64,000 bases of DNA from Enterobacter sp. 638 (GCF_000016325.1 NC_009436.1:3720001-3784000); one strand, 5' to 3'; shown: positions 19,230 through 28,087, counted from the stretch's first letter. Notes: a model not told the origin generated them from the letters alone. Numbers and translations: made by a program.

Positions 19230-20498
19230 TTATCGAGATGGATTCTGTTCTGCTACAGAGATTGCAGATGTGCCACGCCATTTGCTTTGGCAGGCGGATA
19301 ACGTAAAGGCAGAGAGCAGCGTAAAGGTCAGCGCCGTTGCGCCCATAATGATATAGGTCTGTTCAAATCCGATGCGGTCATACATATATCCCGCCGGTGA
19401 CGAGATAACCACATTTCCGACATACAGCATCGCCTGATAGCCCAATAAATACATGGTGGCATTTACACGTTTATCGAAATGCTCGGCGATATATTTAAAT
19501 ACCGACACCAGCAGCAAACAGATTTCCAGACCGTATAAAGGCTTGAGAACGGAAATTAATAAGTGGGAATCGCACAGGCCGGAAATAATCAGACGCGCCC
19601 CGACGAACAACCCGACGATGAGTAATCCGCGCTTGGCACCGATAAAGTTCACGAACAGCGGAATCACCATATACATGACAAATTCCATACCCGACTGAAC
19701 CGTGCCGAGGTAGCCGAATACCGCGTTGCCCTGATGGATATCGTCAAAGAAGGTGACGAAGTAGCGCGAGAACTGCTGCTCGGCGATAAACATCATCCAC
19801 GCCACGCCCGCGACATACAGGCAGAAGGCCCAAAACTTGCGGCTGCGCAGCAGCGCGTAAACATCCGAAGGGGCGATTTTCTCTTTGGTCAGTACGTCAC
19901 TGGCATGAACGGAGTTAGTGTTCACTTTCAGGTTCAGCAGAACAATGAGCATGATGACTGACGCCACGCTACCCAGAATAAAATTATACGCAGGCGAGAG
20001 GTTAAACAGCAGGCCCGAGAACGACGACGCCACCGCCCAGCCAAGTGAACCCCACATGCGAATCTGACCAAACTCCATGCCGTTTAGACGACTGAAACGA
20101 TCGGAATAGGATTCACACGCTGCCACGCCCGCATACCAGGCAAAGCTTAAATAGAGCGCGCCGATAATAATACCCAGCATCGTGTTGGACATTAACAGCG
20201 GCTGATAGACATAAATAAAGAACGGTGCCATCAGGGCCGACATCGCCACCACAAAATAGAGCAGGTATTTGCTCATCCCGATCTTATCGAGAATATAGCC
20301 GTAGATCGGTTTTAAAATCACGGAGAAAATACCGTTAACCGCAAATACCGTCCCGATAACCGACCCGCTGAGATTGGCCTTTTGTCCGAGCCAGATCGCC
20401 AGCAAACCAATACTTGCCGACCACGTAAAGAAATAGAGAAAGATAAAAATACTGATTTTGTAATATTCGGTTCTGTTATTCGTTGATGTATTTTCCAT
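19230..20498 (-). CDS. MFS oligosaccharide:H+ symporter (LacY/RafB/CscB type)
   Basis: 422 residues with 12 predicted membrane segments. Several LacY landmarks are recognisable: the Glu in AACES (LacY E126), the Arg in IRMWG (R144), the Arg in GARLII (R302) and the Glu in LYGLEI (E325). The LacY His322 position is Tyr (LYGLE versus LHMFE), and the LacY E269 position appears shifted by one turn (SGMEF), closer to sucrose and raffinose permeases. It probably imports an unsaturated di- or oligosaccharide for the neighbouring GH88. GAGGA Shine-Dalgarno; 33 bases after the DUF2264 gene. Alignments are from memory. Confidence 0.85.
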   Translation of the reverse strand: MENTSTNNRTEYYKISIFIFLYFFTWSASIGLLAIWLGQKANLSGSVIGTVFAVNGIFSVILKPIYGYILDKIGMSKYLLYFVVAMSALMAPFFIYVYQPLLMSNTMLGIIIGALYLSFAWYAGVAACESYSDRFSRLNGMEFGQIRMWGSLGWAVASSFSGLLFNLSPAYNFILGSVASVIMLIVLLNLKVNTNSVHASDVLTKEKIAPSDVYALLRSRKFWAFCLYVAGVAWMMFIAEQQFSRYFVTFFDDIHQGNAVFGYLGTVQSGMEFVMYMVIPLFVNFIGAKRGLLIVGLFVGARLIISGLCDSHLLISVLKPLYGLEICLLLVSVFKYIAEHFDKRVNATMYLLGYQAMLYVGNVVISSPAGYMYDRIGFEQTYIIMGATALTFTLLSAFTLSACQSKWRGTSAISVAEQNPSR

Positions 20499-20531
20499 AC
20501 TATCCTCGCCGAAATATAGGGTGCCAGAGTG

Positions 20532-22349
20532 TTATAAAAAGAAAGAGAGCTGACGTTTATTATCAGGGTCGCGAATAACGACCTGATCGGTATTAATTTG
20601 AAGCTGCGGAATTTCCGCTATTTTGTGCGAATCGCTGCACGCCATAACCGCGCAGCACAGCCAGCTTTCCCCTTGCGGGAGGGTTGTGCTGAGTACCGGA
20701 ATCGCGGCGCATTCAGCAAACATAATGCTGCTGTTTGGCGGCGTGATAACGGTGTCAGGTTGACGCGTGATAACAGGCGACAGATCGGCAATCACGCTGC
20801 TGCCGTTATCCGCCGAGAGAAAACATCCGCGCGCGGTCAGTTGCGGCTGCGTCTTCATCACCGCAAAGCCCCCTTCCACTGCCTGTAAAGTCCGGGTGCT
20901 ATTCACCCGATGCAGACGGATATGCCACGCGCCAAACGGCACCAGCCAGGTGTCGATATGAACGTCTTGCCATGGCGACCAACGCGAGAAAATAGCGTTT
21001 TCGTCGATGCGCACTTCCGCGCATTCCCGACGCCCGCGGTAGTAATTGTCGCCATCGGATAACAGCAGCATAGAGTCGCAGGCCGCGTGTTTAAGGCCGT
21101 AACGCCCGCGCTCAATCGTGAAGCCGAAGCGGCTGGAGTAGGCGAACTTGGTGTATTTCGCGTCGGTATTCACATAGTTGTTCAGCTCAAGCTGCCCAGC
21201 GGTGAGCATCGTGACGTGCTGCGAATCATCGGCGTGCATCAGGATTTGCTGCGCGTGTGAAATAACGCGTTTCTCGGCCAGCGCTGGCAGCGGTTGTTCT
21301 TGCGCTTGCCAGAATGGATGTTCCTCCGCCAGCGCCAGAATTAGATAGGTTTTCAGCGCCCAATACGGAGAGCCTGGCGAGTTGTAATCTTCGCACATCG
21401 CCAGATTGGGATAGGCAAAGCCGAGCGTCAAAATGCCGTCGCGATCGAGGATCGGCTGCTGCTGCCACCAGCGAAGATGGCGCAGGATAATACCTTTCAC
21501 GATGCCCGGCGTGAACACATTTAGGCCGGAAAAAGCGACAGCGCTCCAGAACGCCACCATCGCAAAGCGATAGGTCAGGCTGCGGCCAAACGGCACCGAC
21601 GCGCCGTCGGCGGCAGACATGTAAATGAAATCTTCGGCGAACTGACGCGAACGCTCACGCAGCACCGTTGCCCTCTCCTCGTCGCCGCTGAGCGTGGCGT
21701 AAATCAGGCCATAAAAGTGAAACGCCATTGAGATGTAATAATCTTTTGGCCGCCCCGAACCATCGGAATACCAACCATCGCCGAGGTAATAAGCGTCCAT
21801 CATGGCGAAGCGGCGATCGATCGCCACCTGATCAAACGGCAACCCGGCGCGTTTAAACCCCAGCTGAACCATAATGGCAAAGTAGTTCCAGTTACTGTCC
21901 GGCATTTGCGCGTCGGTTATCTGATTGAGCCACGCGTGCAGGTTCATCACCTCGCGCTCGGTGAACAGGTCGGTGAGTTTTTCCTGCAACAGCGACAACC
22001 CGAGGCCGTACGATGCCATCTCGACCAGGCGCTGATCGTAAGGTTCTGTTTCGCCCCAATAGCCTGCGCTTTGCGGATCGGTCCCCTGCTTGATGGCCGC
22101 GATGTATTTGTCGCTAAACGGCGTGGTGTCGCCCGCTGCCATCAGCGGAAACAGCCCCCACAGTACGCGCGACAGCCCCTCCATCTGCGCCACGTCGGTG
22201 GCGTAGTGCGCGCAGGTATCGCCCAGCGAAAACCGCGAACTCCCCGCCGGAAATTGCTTATCCACTGCACCCAGCATCGTATTGAATTCCGCCACCACGT
22301 TCTGACGGGAAGACAACGGATTTGATGTTTCTTTGTTTGCCGCCCACAT
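20532..22349 (-). CDS. DUF2264 domain protein, probable carbohydrate-active enzyme
   Basis: 605 residues from the ATG giving MWAANKETSNPL, which has GAGGGA 7 bases upstream; in-frame starts at 22394 and 22421 would add 15–24 residues but lack a good Shine-Dalgarno. The N-terminal about 370 residues carry the DUF2264 pattern, rich in aromatics and Gly-Asp (YYLGDGWYSDGSGRPKDYY, MCEDYNSPGSPYWALK), suggesting an alpha/alpha toroid. The rest looks beta-rich, as in heparinase-like enzymes. No signal peptide. First gene of the operon with MFS and GH88, so it probably acts on the same imported sugar. The biochemical activity is not known to me. Confidence 0.8.
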   Translation of the reverse strand: MWAANKETSNPLSSRQNVVAEFNTMLGAVDKQFPAGSSRFSLGDTCAHYATDVAQMEGLSRVLWGLFPLMAAGDTTPFSDKYIAAIKQGTDPQSAGYWGETEPYDQRLVEMASYGLGLSLLQEKLTDLFTEREVMNLHAWLNQITDAQMPDSNWNYFAIMVQLGFKRAGLPFDQVAIDRRFAMMDAYYLGDGWYSDGSGRPKDYYISMAFHFYGLIYATLSGDEERATVLRERSRQFAEDFIYMSAADGASVPFGRSLTYRFAMVAFWSAVAFSGLNVFTPGIVKGIILRHLRWWQQQPILDRDGILTLGFAYPNLAMCEDYNSPGSPYWALKTYLILALAEEHPFWQAQEQPLPALAEKRVISHAQQILMHADDSQHVTMLTAGQLELNNYVNTDAKYTKFAYSSRFGFTIERGRYGLKHAACDSMLLLSDGDNYYRGRRECAEVRIDENAIFSRWSPWQDVHIDTWLVPFGAWHIRLHRVNSTRTLQAVEGGFAVMKTQPQLTARGCFLSADNGSSVIADLSPVITRQPDTVITPPNSSIMFAECAAIPVLSTTLPQGESWLCCAVMACSDSHKIAEIPQLQINTDQVVIRDPDNKRQLSFFL

Positions 22350-22515
22350 ACGCTTTCCCTCGTCATCATCTGCGGCAAAGAATAGTGAATCCATACACCG
22401 TAGAAATGTTAGCCACGTCACAGCGGCGAGAGATCAATAAACCCACAGTTGAGAAAATTTAAAAAGGTGGTTTATAAAGACGAACAGAAGGGCAAAAGTT
22501 GAGTTTTATTGCACT

Positions 22516-23355
22516 ATGCGTGAGATGCCAAAATCCGACCATCTGGAGCTGATTACCTTAAACGACACCATCGTGTCGTTCAGTCGGCTATTTGCCAATA
22601 CGGTGCGGTATCACCACTGGCACCAATGCCTGGAAATTCTCTATGTGGAAGAAGGGTTTGGCGTGGCGATTGTCGATAATCGTCATTACACTATGCGCCC
22701 TGGACGGCTGTTTTTCTTCCCGCCGTTTACCCTGCACAAAGTCATGGTCGATGAGCAGGCCGAAGCGATTTATCGCCGCACGATTATTCATCTCGATCAC
22801 CATGCGGTTCTGAAAGTGCTGCGCGATTTTCCGCAGACGCAGCAGCGGCTGCAAAAACTGTCCCGACGCGGCGGTGAAGCGTGGGTGGCGGATATGGCAG
22901 ATTGTCATCCCCATATTCATCATCTGTTTAGCGGCTACCATCCACCGTTAACCAGCGAAAGTGTCGCCAGCCTGATCATCAGTCTGTTTGCAATGCTGCC
23001 GGATGATAAGGACGGCGCGCCCGGCAGCAGCCACGGCATTGCCAGTCAGGTCATGTTCTGGCTTGATGAACACTACCAGCAAAAATTCAGCCTCGATGCG
23101 CTGGCTGGCGAGTTGGGAAAGTCCCGCAGCTATGTCTCACGAAAATTTCATGCTGAAACGGGCGAGAAAATCCATGATTATCTGAATACGCTGCGGCTGC
23201 GAAAAGCCTGCGAATGCCTGCTTCACAGCAATGAGAGCGTGCGGGATATCGCCACGCGGGTGGGGTTTTCGGACGTGACGTATTTTATTAGCGCCTTCAA
23301 AAAGGGCATCGGTGAGACGCCCTTGCAGTACCGGAAGAATCATCCTGGCGCGTGA
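22516..23355 (+). CDS. AraC-family regulator of the uronide module
   Basis: 279 residues. An N-terminal cupin sensor (about 15–95, with H-rich WHQCLEILYVEEG and a PPFTLHKV strand) is followed by a C-terminal double helix-turn-helix (about 180–275; VGFSDVTYFISAFKKGIGETPLQYR). It is divergent from the DUF2264 operon over 166 bases, so it is probably that operon's activator. The intergenic region has an imperfect inverted pair TAAACCCAC (22438) and GGTGGTTTA (22466). Start uncertain: ATG at 22516 or 22525, neither with a clear Shine-Dalgarno. Its stop codon directly abuts the stop of the convergent RpiR gene. Confidence 0.9.
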   Translation: MREMPKSDHLELITLNDTIVSFSRLFANTVRYHHWHQCLEILYVEEGFGVAIVDNRHYTMRPGRLFFFPPFTLHKVMVDEQAEAIYRRTIIHLDHHAVLKVLRDFPQTQQRLQKLSRRGGEAWVADMADCHPHIHHLFSGYHPPLTSESVASLIISLFAMLPDDKDGAPGSSHGIASQVMFWLDEHYQQKFSLDALAGELGKSRSYVSRKFHAETGEKIHDYLNTLRLRKACECLLHSNESVRDIATRVGFSDVTYFISAFKKGIGETPLQYRKNHPGA

Positions 23356-24243
23356 TCAGTTACTCTTTTTACCCGGCTTCAATCCGCGGTGTAATTCATT
23401 GATGCGCTTTATCGATTTAATGCTGCGCTGCGGCGTGGTCGAGGCGACCGACAGGATGATCATCTCCAGACACAGCAGCACCGTGCCGTGCAGAGGAATT
23501 TTGCCTTTCTCGCCGCCGCGTGGGACGTGAATCACGACGTTTACCTCTTTGCTGAAGCGCGAATCCAGAGCGTTCGTGAGCAGGATCGCGGGAATGCCCA
23601 GCCGTTTCGCCTCGCGCAGCGTGGTTTGTCCTTCCCGGTGCGCGGATTTCTGCGCCATCATCACCAGTACGTCGCCGCGCTGTAGCTCAATAAGCTGTTC
23701 AGCCAGTCCAATTCCCGTGCGATTGAGCGCCGTAGCCGGCAGCCCCATTCGACTAAACATGCGCGCGGTGTATTCCGCCAGAACACCCGATGCGCCAATG
23801 CCAAAAATGGCTACCTGGCGCGCCTCACTCAGCAGCGCCACCGCTTGCGCCATGGCGAAGCGATTGTTTGGCTCTGATAAGACCTCGCAGGTATGTTGAT
23901 GGCCCTCCAGCACAAAATCGATGCTGGAATTGACATCGCTGGCCAGGATATTGACCGTGGTCGAGATCTTTTCACTGGCGCTGATCGCCGGTCCAAACCA
24001 GTGCTCAAGCGTACTTTTCAGATCCCGCAGTCCGGCAAAACCGAGCGCCTGAATCGCCCGCACCACGGTGGCATCGGAAGTTTTCAGCAGCGCCGCAATC
24101 TCCATCGCCGTTTGTTCCATCACCGCTTCACGGTTCTCATTGATGTACGTGGCGACCTGATGCAGGCGAGGCGTCAGCTGGTGTGCGCGGGCGCGAAAGC
24201 GATCGCCATAGAGATCCACACGCGATTTATCTTTGCGGATCAT
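23356..24243 (-). CDS. RpiR/MurR-family transcriptional regulator with SIS domain, siderophore operon
   Basis: 295 residues. N-terminal HTH_6 domain (about 10–85, SDATVVRAIQALGFAGLRDLK) and SIS sugar-isomerase-like domain (about 130–265, IFGIGASGVLAEYTARMFSRMG). RpiR regulators usually bind phosphorylated sugars. Here the start ATG overlaps the stop of the siderophore-binding-protein gene by 4 bases (ATGA), so it is translationally coupled to the uptake operon and is its last gene. A role in regulating siderophore use is inferred from position. The SIS Ser/Gly phosphate loop is partly kept (GIGASG; later AQKSAHREGQT). Confidence 0.9.
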   Translation of the reverse strand: MIRKDKSRVDLYGDRFRARAHQLTPRLHQVATYINENREAVMEQTAMEIAALLKTSDATVVRAIQALGFAGLRDLKSTLEHWFGPAISASEKISTTVNILASDVNSSIDFVLEGHQHTCEVLSEPNNRFAMAQAVALLSEARQVAIFGIGASGVLAEYTARMFSRMGLPATALNRTGIGLAEQLIELQRGDVLVMMAQKSAHREGQTTLREAKRLGIPAILLTNALDSRFSKEVNVVIHVPRGGEKGKIPLHGTVLLCLEMIILSVASTTPQRSIKSIKRINELHRGLKPGKKSN

Positions 24244-25187
24244 TTCGCCTCCGGAAGCGGGCGGCCCGCGATTTGCGATTGCACTTGCGCCGCCATTAGA
24301 CCCAGCGAAGCGAAGGAGTTAGAGATCGCCTCTTCACGGGAAATCAGGACGTAATGCCCGGTACGACAGGCAGTGAGGAATTGACACCAGCCAGGCATCA
24401 CGGTTTCCATGGCCGCCAGTTCGTCCTGCGGTTTGCCACCGGTGTCGCCGCGCCACGTCGCAAAGACAAAATCGGCGTCCAGCTCCGGCAAACGCTCGGC
24501 GCTCACGTCAATACGGCCACCGTCCGGAATGCTGTCGATAAGCGGCGGAAAGCTGAATCCGGCATCACGCAGCACGCGGCCCAGCGAGTGATAGCTGTGC
24601 ATGGCGGTGATTTTGCCCTGGTTGGCCTGAATGACCGAAACGGAGATCTTCTGGGTGCCTATCGTCGCTTTCAGCGCGTTGAGTTGTTCCTGATAGCGAC
24701 GCTCCAGAATGCTCAGCCGCGCCTGCGTGCCGGTCAGTTGCGCCAGCTTGCGGTAGATTTCCGGTGCGCCACCGTCGAGATGATCGATGCTCACCGTGGG
24801 GGCGATCCGCGCCAGTTGCTCAATCGGCGTGTTCCGCGTTGGCTCGGTGATAATCAGATCCGGTTTTGCGGCAGCAATAGCTTCTATGTCGATATCCGCC
24901 GTGCCGATAAATTTGATGTCGGAATTATCAAAATCGACACCCGTTAACATGCCGCTGGAGCGAAGAAAATGGCTGCCGTCAGGACGCGTGCGTCCGTGGC
25001 TGGCGATGGGCGGAACACCGAGTTCGATCAGCGGGATCGTGATGTCGAGATCGTGTAACGACACGATCCGTTTCGGGTGGACGGGTACCTGCACCGCACG
25101 ACCCAAATCATCCGTAAATGTCTGCACATTTTCAGCTGCGCTGACGGAAAACCCCGCCAGTAGCAGCAGGGAAAAGAATAAACGCAT
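24240..25187 (-). CDS. Iron-siderophore ABC transporter, periplasmic binding protein
   Basis: 315 residues with a signal peptide (MRLFFSLLLLAGFSVSA|AE). The mature protein is a helical-backbone class III binding protein of the FepB/FhuD/FecB family: a DDLGRAVQVPVHPKRIV entry, PDLIIT strand and DADFVFATW in the C lobe. It would carry a ferric siderophore from the outer-membrane receptor to the permease pair. It starts 11 bases after the downstream permease stop and overlaps rpiR by 4 bases. The ligand (hydroxamate, citrate or catecholate) cannot be told from the sequence. Confidence 0.92.
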   Translation of the reverse strand: MRLFFSLLLLAGFSVSAAENVQTFTDDLGRAVQVPVHPKRIVSLHDLDITIPLIELGVPPIASHGRTRPDGSHFLRSSGMLTGVDFDNSDIKFIGTADIDIEAIAAAKPDLIITEPTRNTPIEQLARIAPTVSIDHLDGGAPEIYRKLAQLTGTQARLSILERRYQEQLNALKATIGTQKISVSVIQANQGKITAMHSYHSLGRVLRDAGFSFPPLIDSIPDGGRIDVSAERLPELDADFVFATWRGDTGGKPQDELAAMETVMPGWCQFLTACRTGHYVLISREEAISNSFASLGLMAAQVQSQIAGRPLPEAK

Positions 25188-25198
25188 AACGCCCCCGG

Positions 25199-26251
25199 TT
25201 AAAACCTGTCCCGACGCTGCCAGAGCAGCACCAGGAAAAACGGCCCGCCAATCAGCGAGACAATGATACCGGCGGGCAATTGCAGCGGCAGAAAAGCCAG
25301 CCGCCCAAGGTTATCCGCCAGCAAAACCAGCAGCGCGCCTGATACCGCACTGCCCGCAAGCAGCGACGTCTGGCCGCCGCGCAGTAAAAATCGTGTCATG
25401 TGCGGGGCGATTAACCCCACAAAGCCAATACTTCCCACGCAAGAGACGCAGGCGGCCGTCAATAACACCGGTGCAATCACCTGCAGTAATGCCAGTCTGG
25501 CGGGGCGCACGCCAAGCCCGGTGGCGGCCTGATGACCCAGAAGCGAAACGTCGGTCGCGCGCGCCGTAAATAGCAGGAGCGCAAACGCCGGAAGTGCCCA
25601 GCCTGCGGCAACGCTGACCAGCGTCCAGTTGGCCGCATGCAGGCTTCCGGCCAGCCACAGCAGCGCGGTCTGCACGTCGCGTACGTCGGCGGTGGTCATG
25701 AAAACACCCATTCCGGCGGCAAATGCCCACGACACGCCAATGCCGATCAAAATAAAGCGCGGGCGAGAGATATCGCGGGCGAGCAGCACGACCAAAAGCG
25801 CTGTCAGCAGCCCGCCTGCCATGCCTATCGCTGGTCGCCAGATAACGCCGAGCGCCGGGAACTGGAAAATCAGCAGTAAAACCGCGACGCTACAACCCTC
25901 TTTCACGCCAATCAGCCCGGGATCGGCGAGGCCGTTACGGGTTACCGACTGCATCGCCGCCCCCGCGACACCCAGCATAGCTCCACACAGTAGCGCCATC
26001 AGCAGGCGCGGCAGACGAATATCCTGGACGATATAACGCGCATCAGCACTGAGTGCATCGGGGTAAAACAGCGCACGTCCTATCGCCGACGCGGGAATAG
26101 GCAGCGAGCCGTGAGTGAGGCCAAACAGCGTCATCCCCAGACAAAGCAGGACTAACGTCCCCAGCAAAAGGAGCGCTTTAGGACGAACGACGGTAGAAAA
26201 TCCGCCCAGACATAGAGGCCTGAGGCCTGCGCGAAGAACCGCTGGTTTCAT
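25199..26251 (-). CDS. Iron-siderophore ABC transporter permease (FecCD family), second subunit
   Basis: 350 residues, about 9–10 membrane segments of the FecCD/BtuC family. Family motifs: RLPRLLMALLCGAMLGVAGAAMQ near residue 80 and the cytoplasmic coupling segment GLIAPHMTR. The start ATG at 26251 overlaps the stop of the preceding permease by 4 bases (ATGA). A longer frame from 26389 would begin inside that gene with non-membrane sequence and was rejected. Forms a heterodimer with the other permease. Confidence 0.92.
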   Translation of the reverse strand: MKPAVLRAGLRPLCLGGFSTVVRPKALLLLGTLVLLCLGMTLFGLTHGSLPIPASAIGRALFYPDALSADARYIVQDIRLPRLLMALLCGAMLGVAGAAMQSVTRNGLADPGLIGVKEGCSVAVLLLIFQFPALGVIWRPAIGMAGGLLTALLVVLLARDISRPRFILIGIGVSWAFAAGMGVFMTTADVRDVQTALLWLAGSLHAANWTLVSVAAGWALPAFALLLFTARATDVSLLGHQAATGLGVRPARLALLQVIAPVLLTAACVSCVGSIGFVGLIAPHMTRFLLRGGQTSLLAGSAVSGALLVLLADNLGRLAFLPLQLPAGIIVSLIGGPFFLVLLWQRRDRF

Positions 26252-27228
26252 TTGAACATTCTCGTCGCCATGAGGATAAACACCGGCGCGCCGACCAGGG
26301 CAGTGACTACGCCAGTCGCCAGCTCGTGGGGCGCAAACAGCGCACGGGCGGCGATATCCGCCAGCAATACCACCAGCGCGCCGCAGCAAGCGGACAGGGG
26401 CACCATGACGCGCAAATCAGGCGACACCAGACGGCGGATAATTTGAGGAACAACCAGGCCAATAAACCCTATCGGCCCGGCAATCGACACCGCCGCACCG
26501 CAGAGCAACGCAATCGCCAGCAGGCAGAGGAGACGCGTGCGCAGCAGCGAGACGCCCAGGCCCTGCGCCATGCGATCGCCGAGCGCGAGCATGTTCACTG
26601 AAGGAGAAAGCGCAATCGCCAGCGTCAATCCAGCCGCTGCGACCCAGGCGGCAGTCTGGATTGTCGCCCAGCTCACGCCCGCCACATCACCCGCAAGCCA
26701 GGTGCGCATCGAAAGCAACGTTTGCTCATCCAAAATTAAGACCGCCGCGGTAATGGATGATGCAAACGCCGAAATCGCGACGCCGCATAGCGTCACTTTC
26801 ATGGGCGTTAGCCCGCTTCGCCCGGCAGAAGAAAGGGTCAAGACCAGCAGAAATAATGCCGCCGCCCCCGCCGCCGCAATCAGCGGACGCCCAACGGGGA
26901 ACGTCAGCCCAAGCGCGCTGGTCAGCACCACCGCCAGCGCCGCCCCCGCGTTCAGCCCCAAAATATGCGGCTCGCCAAGAGGATTGCGGATCACCGCTTG
27001 CAGCAGTACGCCCGCCACGCCCAGCGCCGCACCGGTCATCAGAGCCGCGAGCAGGCGCAACAGGCGCAGATTGATAATCACGTTGTGATCGAAGTTGCGC
27101 GGATCGAACGCGAGAAACGCCTGCGCTACGATCTGCGCAGGGATAAACCGCGCGCCAATCCCAAGATGCAAAATGGCTCCCGCCAGCAGCAACGCGATGA
27201 AAACAACAGATGCCAGGCTAGTGCGCAT
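26248..27228 (-). CDS. Iron-siderophore ABC transporter permease (FecCD family), first subunit
   Basis: 326 residues from the ATG giving MRTSLASVVF. This start overlaps the ATPase stop by one base (TGATG), so translation is coupled; an earlier in-frame start at 27339 lies inside the ATPase gene. FecCD features: RLLRLLAALMTGAALGVAGVLLQ, NPLGEPHILGLNAGA, and the coupling helix GLVVPQIIRRL. High alanine and leucine content of a polytopic membrane protein. Partner of the 25199–26251 permease. Confidence 0.92.
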   Translation of the reverse strand: MRTSLASVVFIALLLAGAILHLGIGARFIPAQIVAQAFLAFDPRNFDHNVIINLRLLRLLAALMTGAALGVAGVLLQAVIRNPLGEPHILGLNAGAALAVVLTSALGLTFPVGRPLIAAAGAAALFLLVLTLSSAGRSGLTPMKVTLCGVAISAFASSITAAVLILDEQTLLSMRTWLAGDVAGVSWATIQTAAWVAAAGLTLAIALSPSVNMLALGDRMAQGLGVSLLRTRLLCLLAIALLCGAAVSIAGPIGFIGLVVPQIIRRLVSPDLRVMVPLSACCGALVVLLADIAARALFAPHELATGVVTALVGAPVFILMATRMFK

Positions 27229-28055
27229 CAGGCTTTTCCTGCGCGGCGAAACGGCATAAAGAACGGTTTGCCCGTCACGGGATTGATCGACATTTGCACG
27301 TCGACATCGAATACCGCTTTGATCAGCTCCGGCGTACACACATCGTCTTCATTCAGCACGCTTTTCACTTTCCCTTCGCGTAAAAAGACCAGTGTATCGC
27401 CGTAGTTCACCGCAAAGTTGAGGTCGTGCAATACCACAACGACGGTGCGCCCGTGATGGCGAGTTAAATCGTGTAGTAATTCCAGAATCTCGACCTGATA
27501 GCGCAAATCGAGATACGTGGTTGGCTCATCGAGAAGGATGTACGACGTTTGTTGCGCCAGCGCCATGGCAATCCAGCAGCGCTGCCGCTGGCCGCCAGAG
27601 AGGCTTTCGACAGGCAAATGCGCATATTCCTGAGTGCCGGTTAAACGCAGCGCCTCTTCGACTGCCTGCTCGTCGGCGTCGGTCCACTGGCGCATAAAGT
27701 TTTGCCATGGAAAACGCCCGCGCGATACCAGCTCAAATACCGTTAACCCTTCGGGCAAGAGCGGTGACTGCGGCAAAATGCCCAGCCTGCGCGAGACGCT
27801 TTTAGTGGGTTGTTCATGGATGCGCTTTCCCTCGAGCAATACCGTGCCGCCCATGGGTTGCAGCAAACGCGCAATGGTGCTGAGCAGGGTCGATTTACCG
27901 CATCCGTTCGCCCCAACCAGAACGGTCATTTTTTCAGGGGGAATGGTGAGGGAAATGTCATCAACGATGATTTTTTTCTGATAACCAGCAGAGAGATTAT
28001 CGAGAACCAATCCCTGCTCTGTCGCGTTTTGAGCCACGTGTGCCAACTTAATCAA
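27228..28055 (-). CDS. Iron-siderophore ABC transporter ATPase
   Basis: 275 residues of one ABC ATPase domain. Walker A GANGCGKST (about 48–56), signature LSGGQRQR, Walker B YILLDEPTTYLD and the switch histidine in VLHDLNFA, as in FecE/FepC/FhuC. An unusual N-terminal extension of about 15 residues precedes the first strand. It is the first gene of the five-gene minus-strand operon (ATPase–permease–permease–binding protein–RpiR) and is divergent from the TonB-dependent receptor gene. A Fur-like box lies 14–32 bases upstream of its start. Confidence 0.93.
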   Translation of the reverse strand: MIKLAHVAQNATEQGLVLDNLSAGYQKKIIVDDISLTIPPEKMTVLVGANGCGKSTLLSTIARLLQPMGGTVLLEGKRIHEQPTKSVSRRLGILPQSPLLPEGLTVFELVSRGRFPWQNFMRQWTDADEQAVEEALRLTGTQEYAHLPVESLSGGQRQRCWIAMALAQQTSYILLDEPTTYLDLRYQVEILELLHDLTRHHGRTVVVVLHDLNFAVNYGDTLVFLREGKVKSVLNEDDVCTPELIKAVFDVDVQMSINPVTGKPFFMPFRRAGKA

Positions 28056-28068
28056 ATAACAGACAAAT

Positions 28069-28087
28069 AAAAATAAAACTCATTCTC
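28069..28087. promoter_or_regulatory. Putative Fur box, ATPase side
   Basis: AAAAATAAAACTCATTCTC matches 13 of 19 positions of the Fur consensus; read on the minus strand it begins GAGAATGAG. It lies 14–32 bases upstream of the ATPase start. Confidence 0.6.

Noticed and set aside
22438..22474. TAAACCCAC / GGTGGTTTA as an AraC operator
   Set aside because: The match is imperfect by one base and AraC-type sites are usually direct repeats, so it is kept only as a note in the regulator entry.
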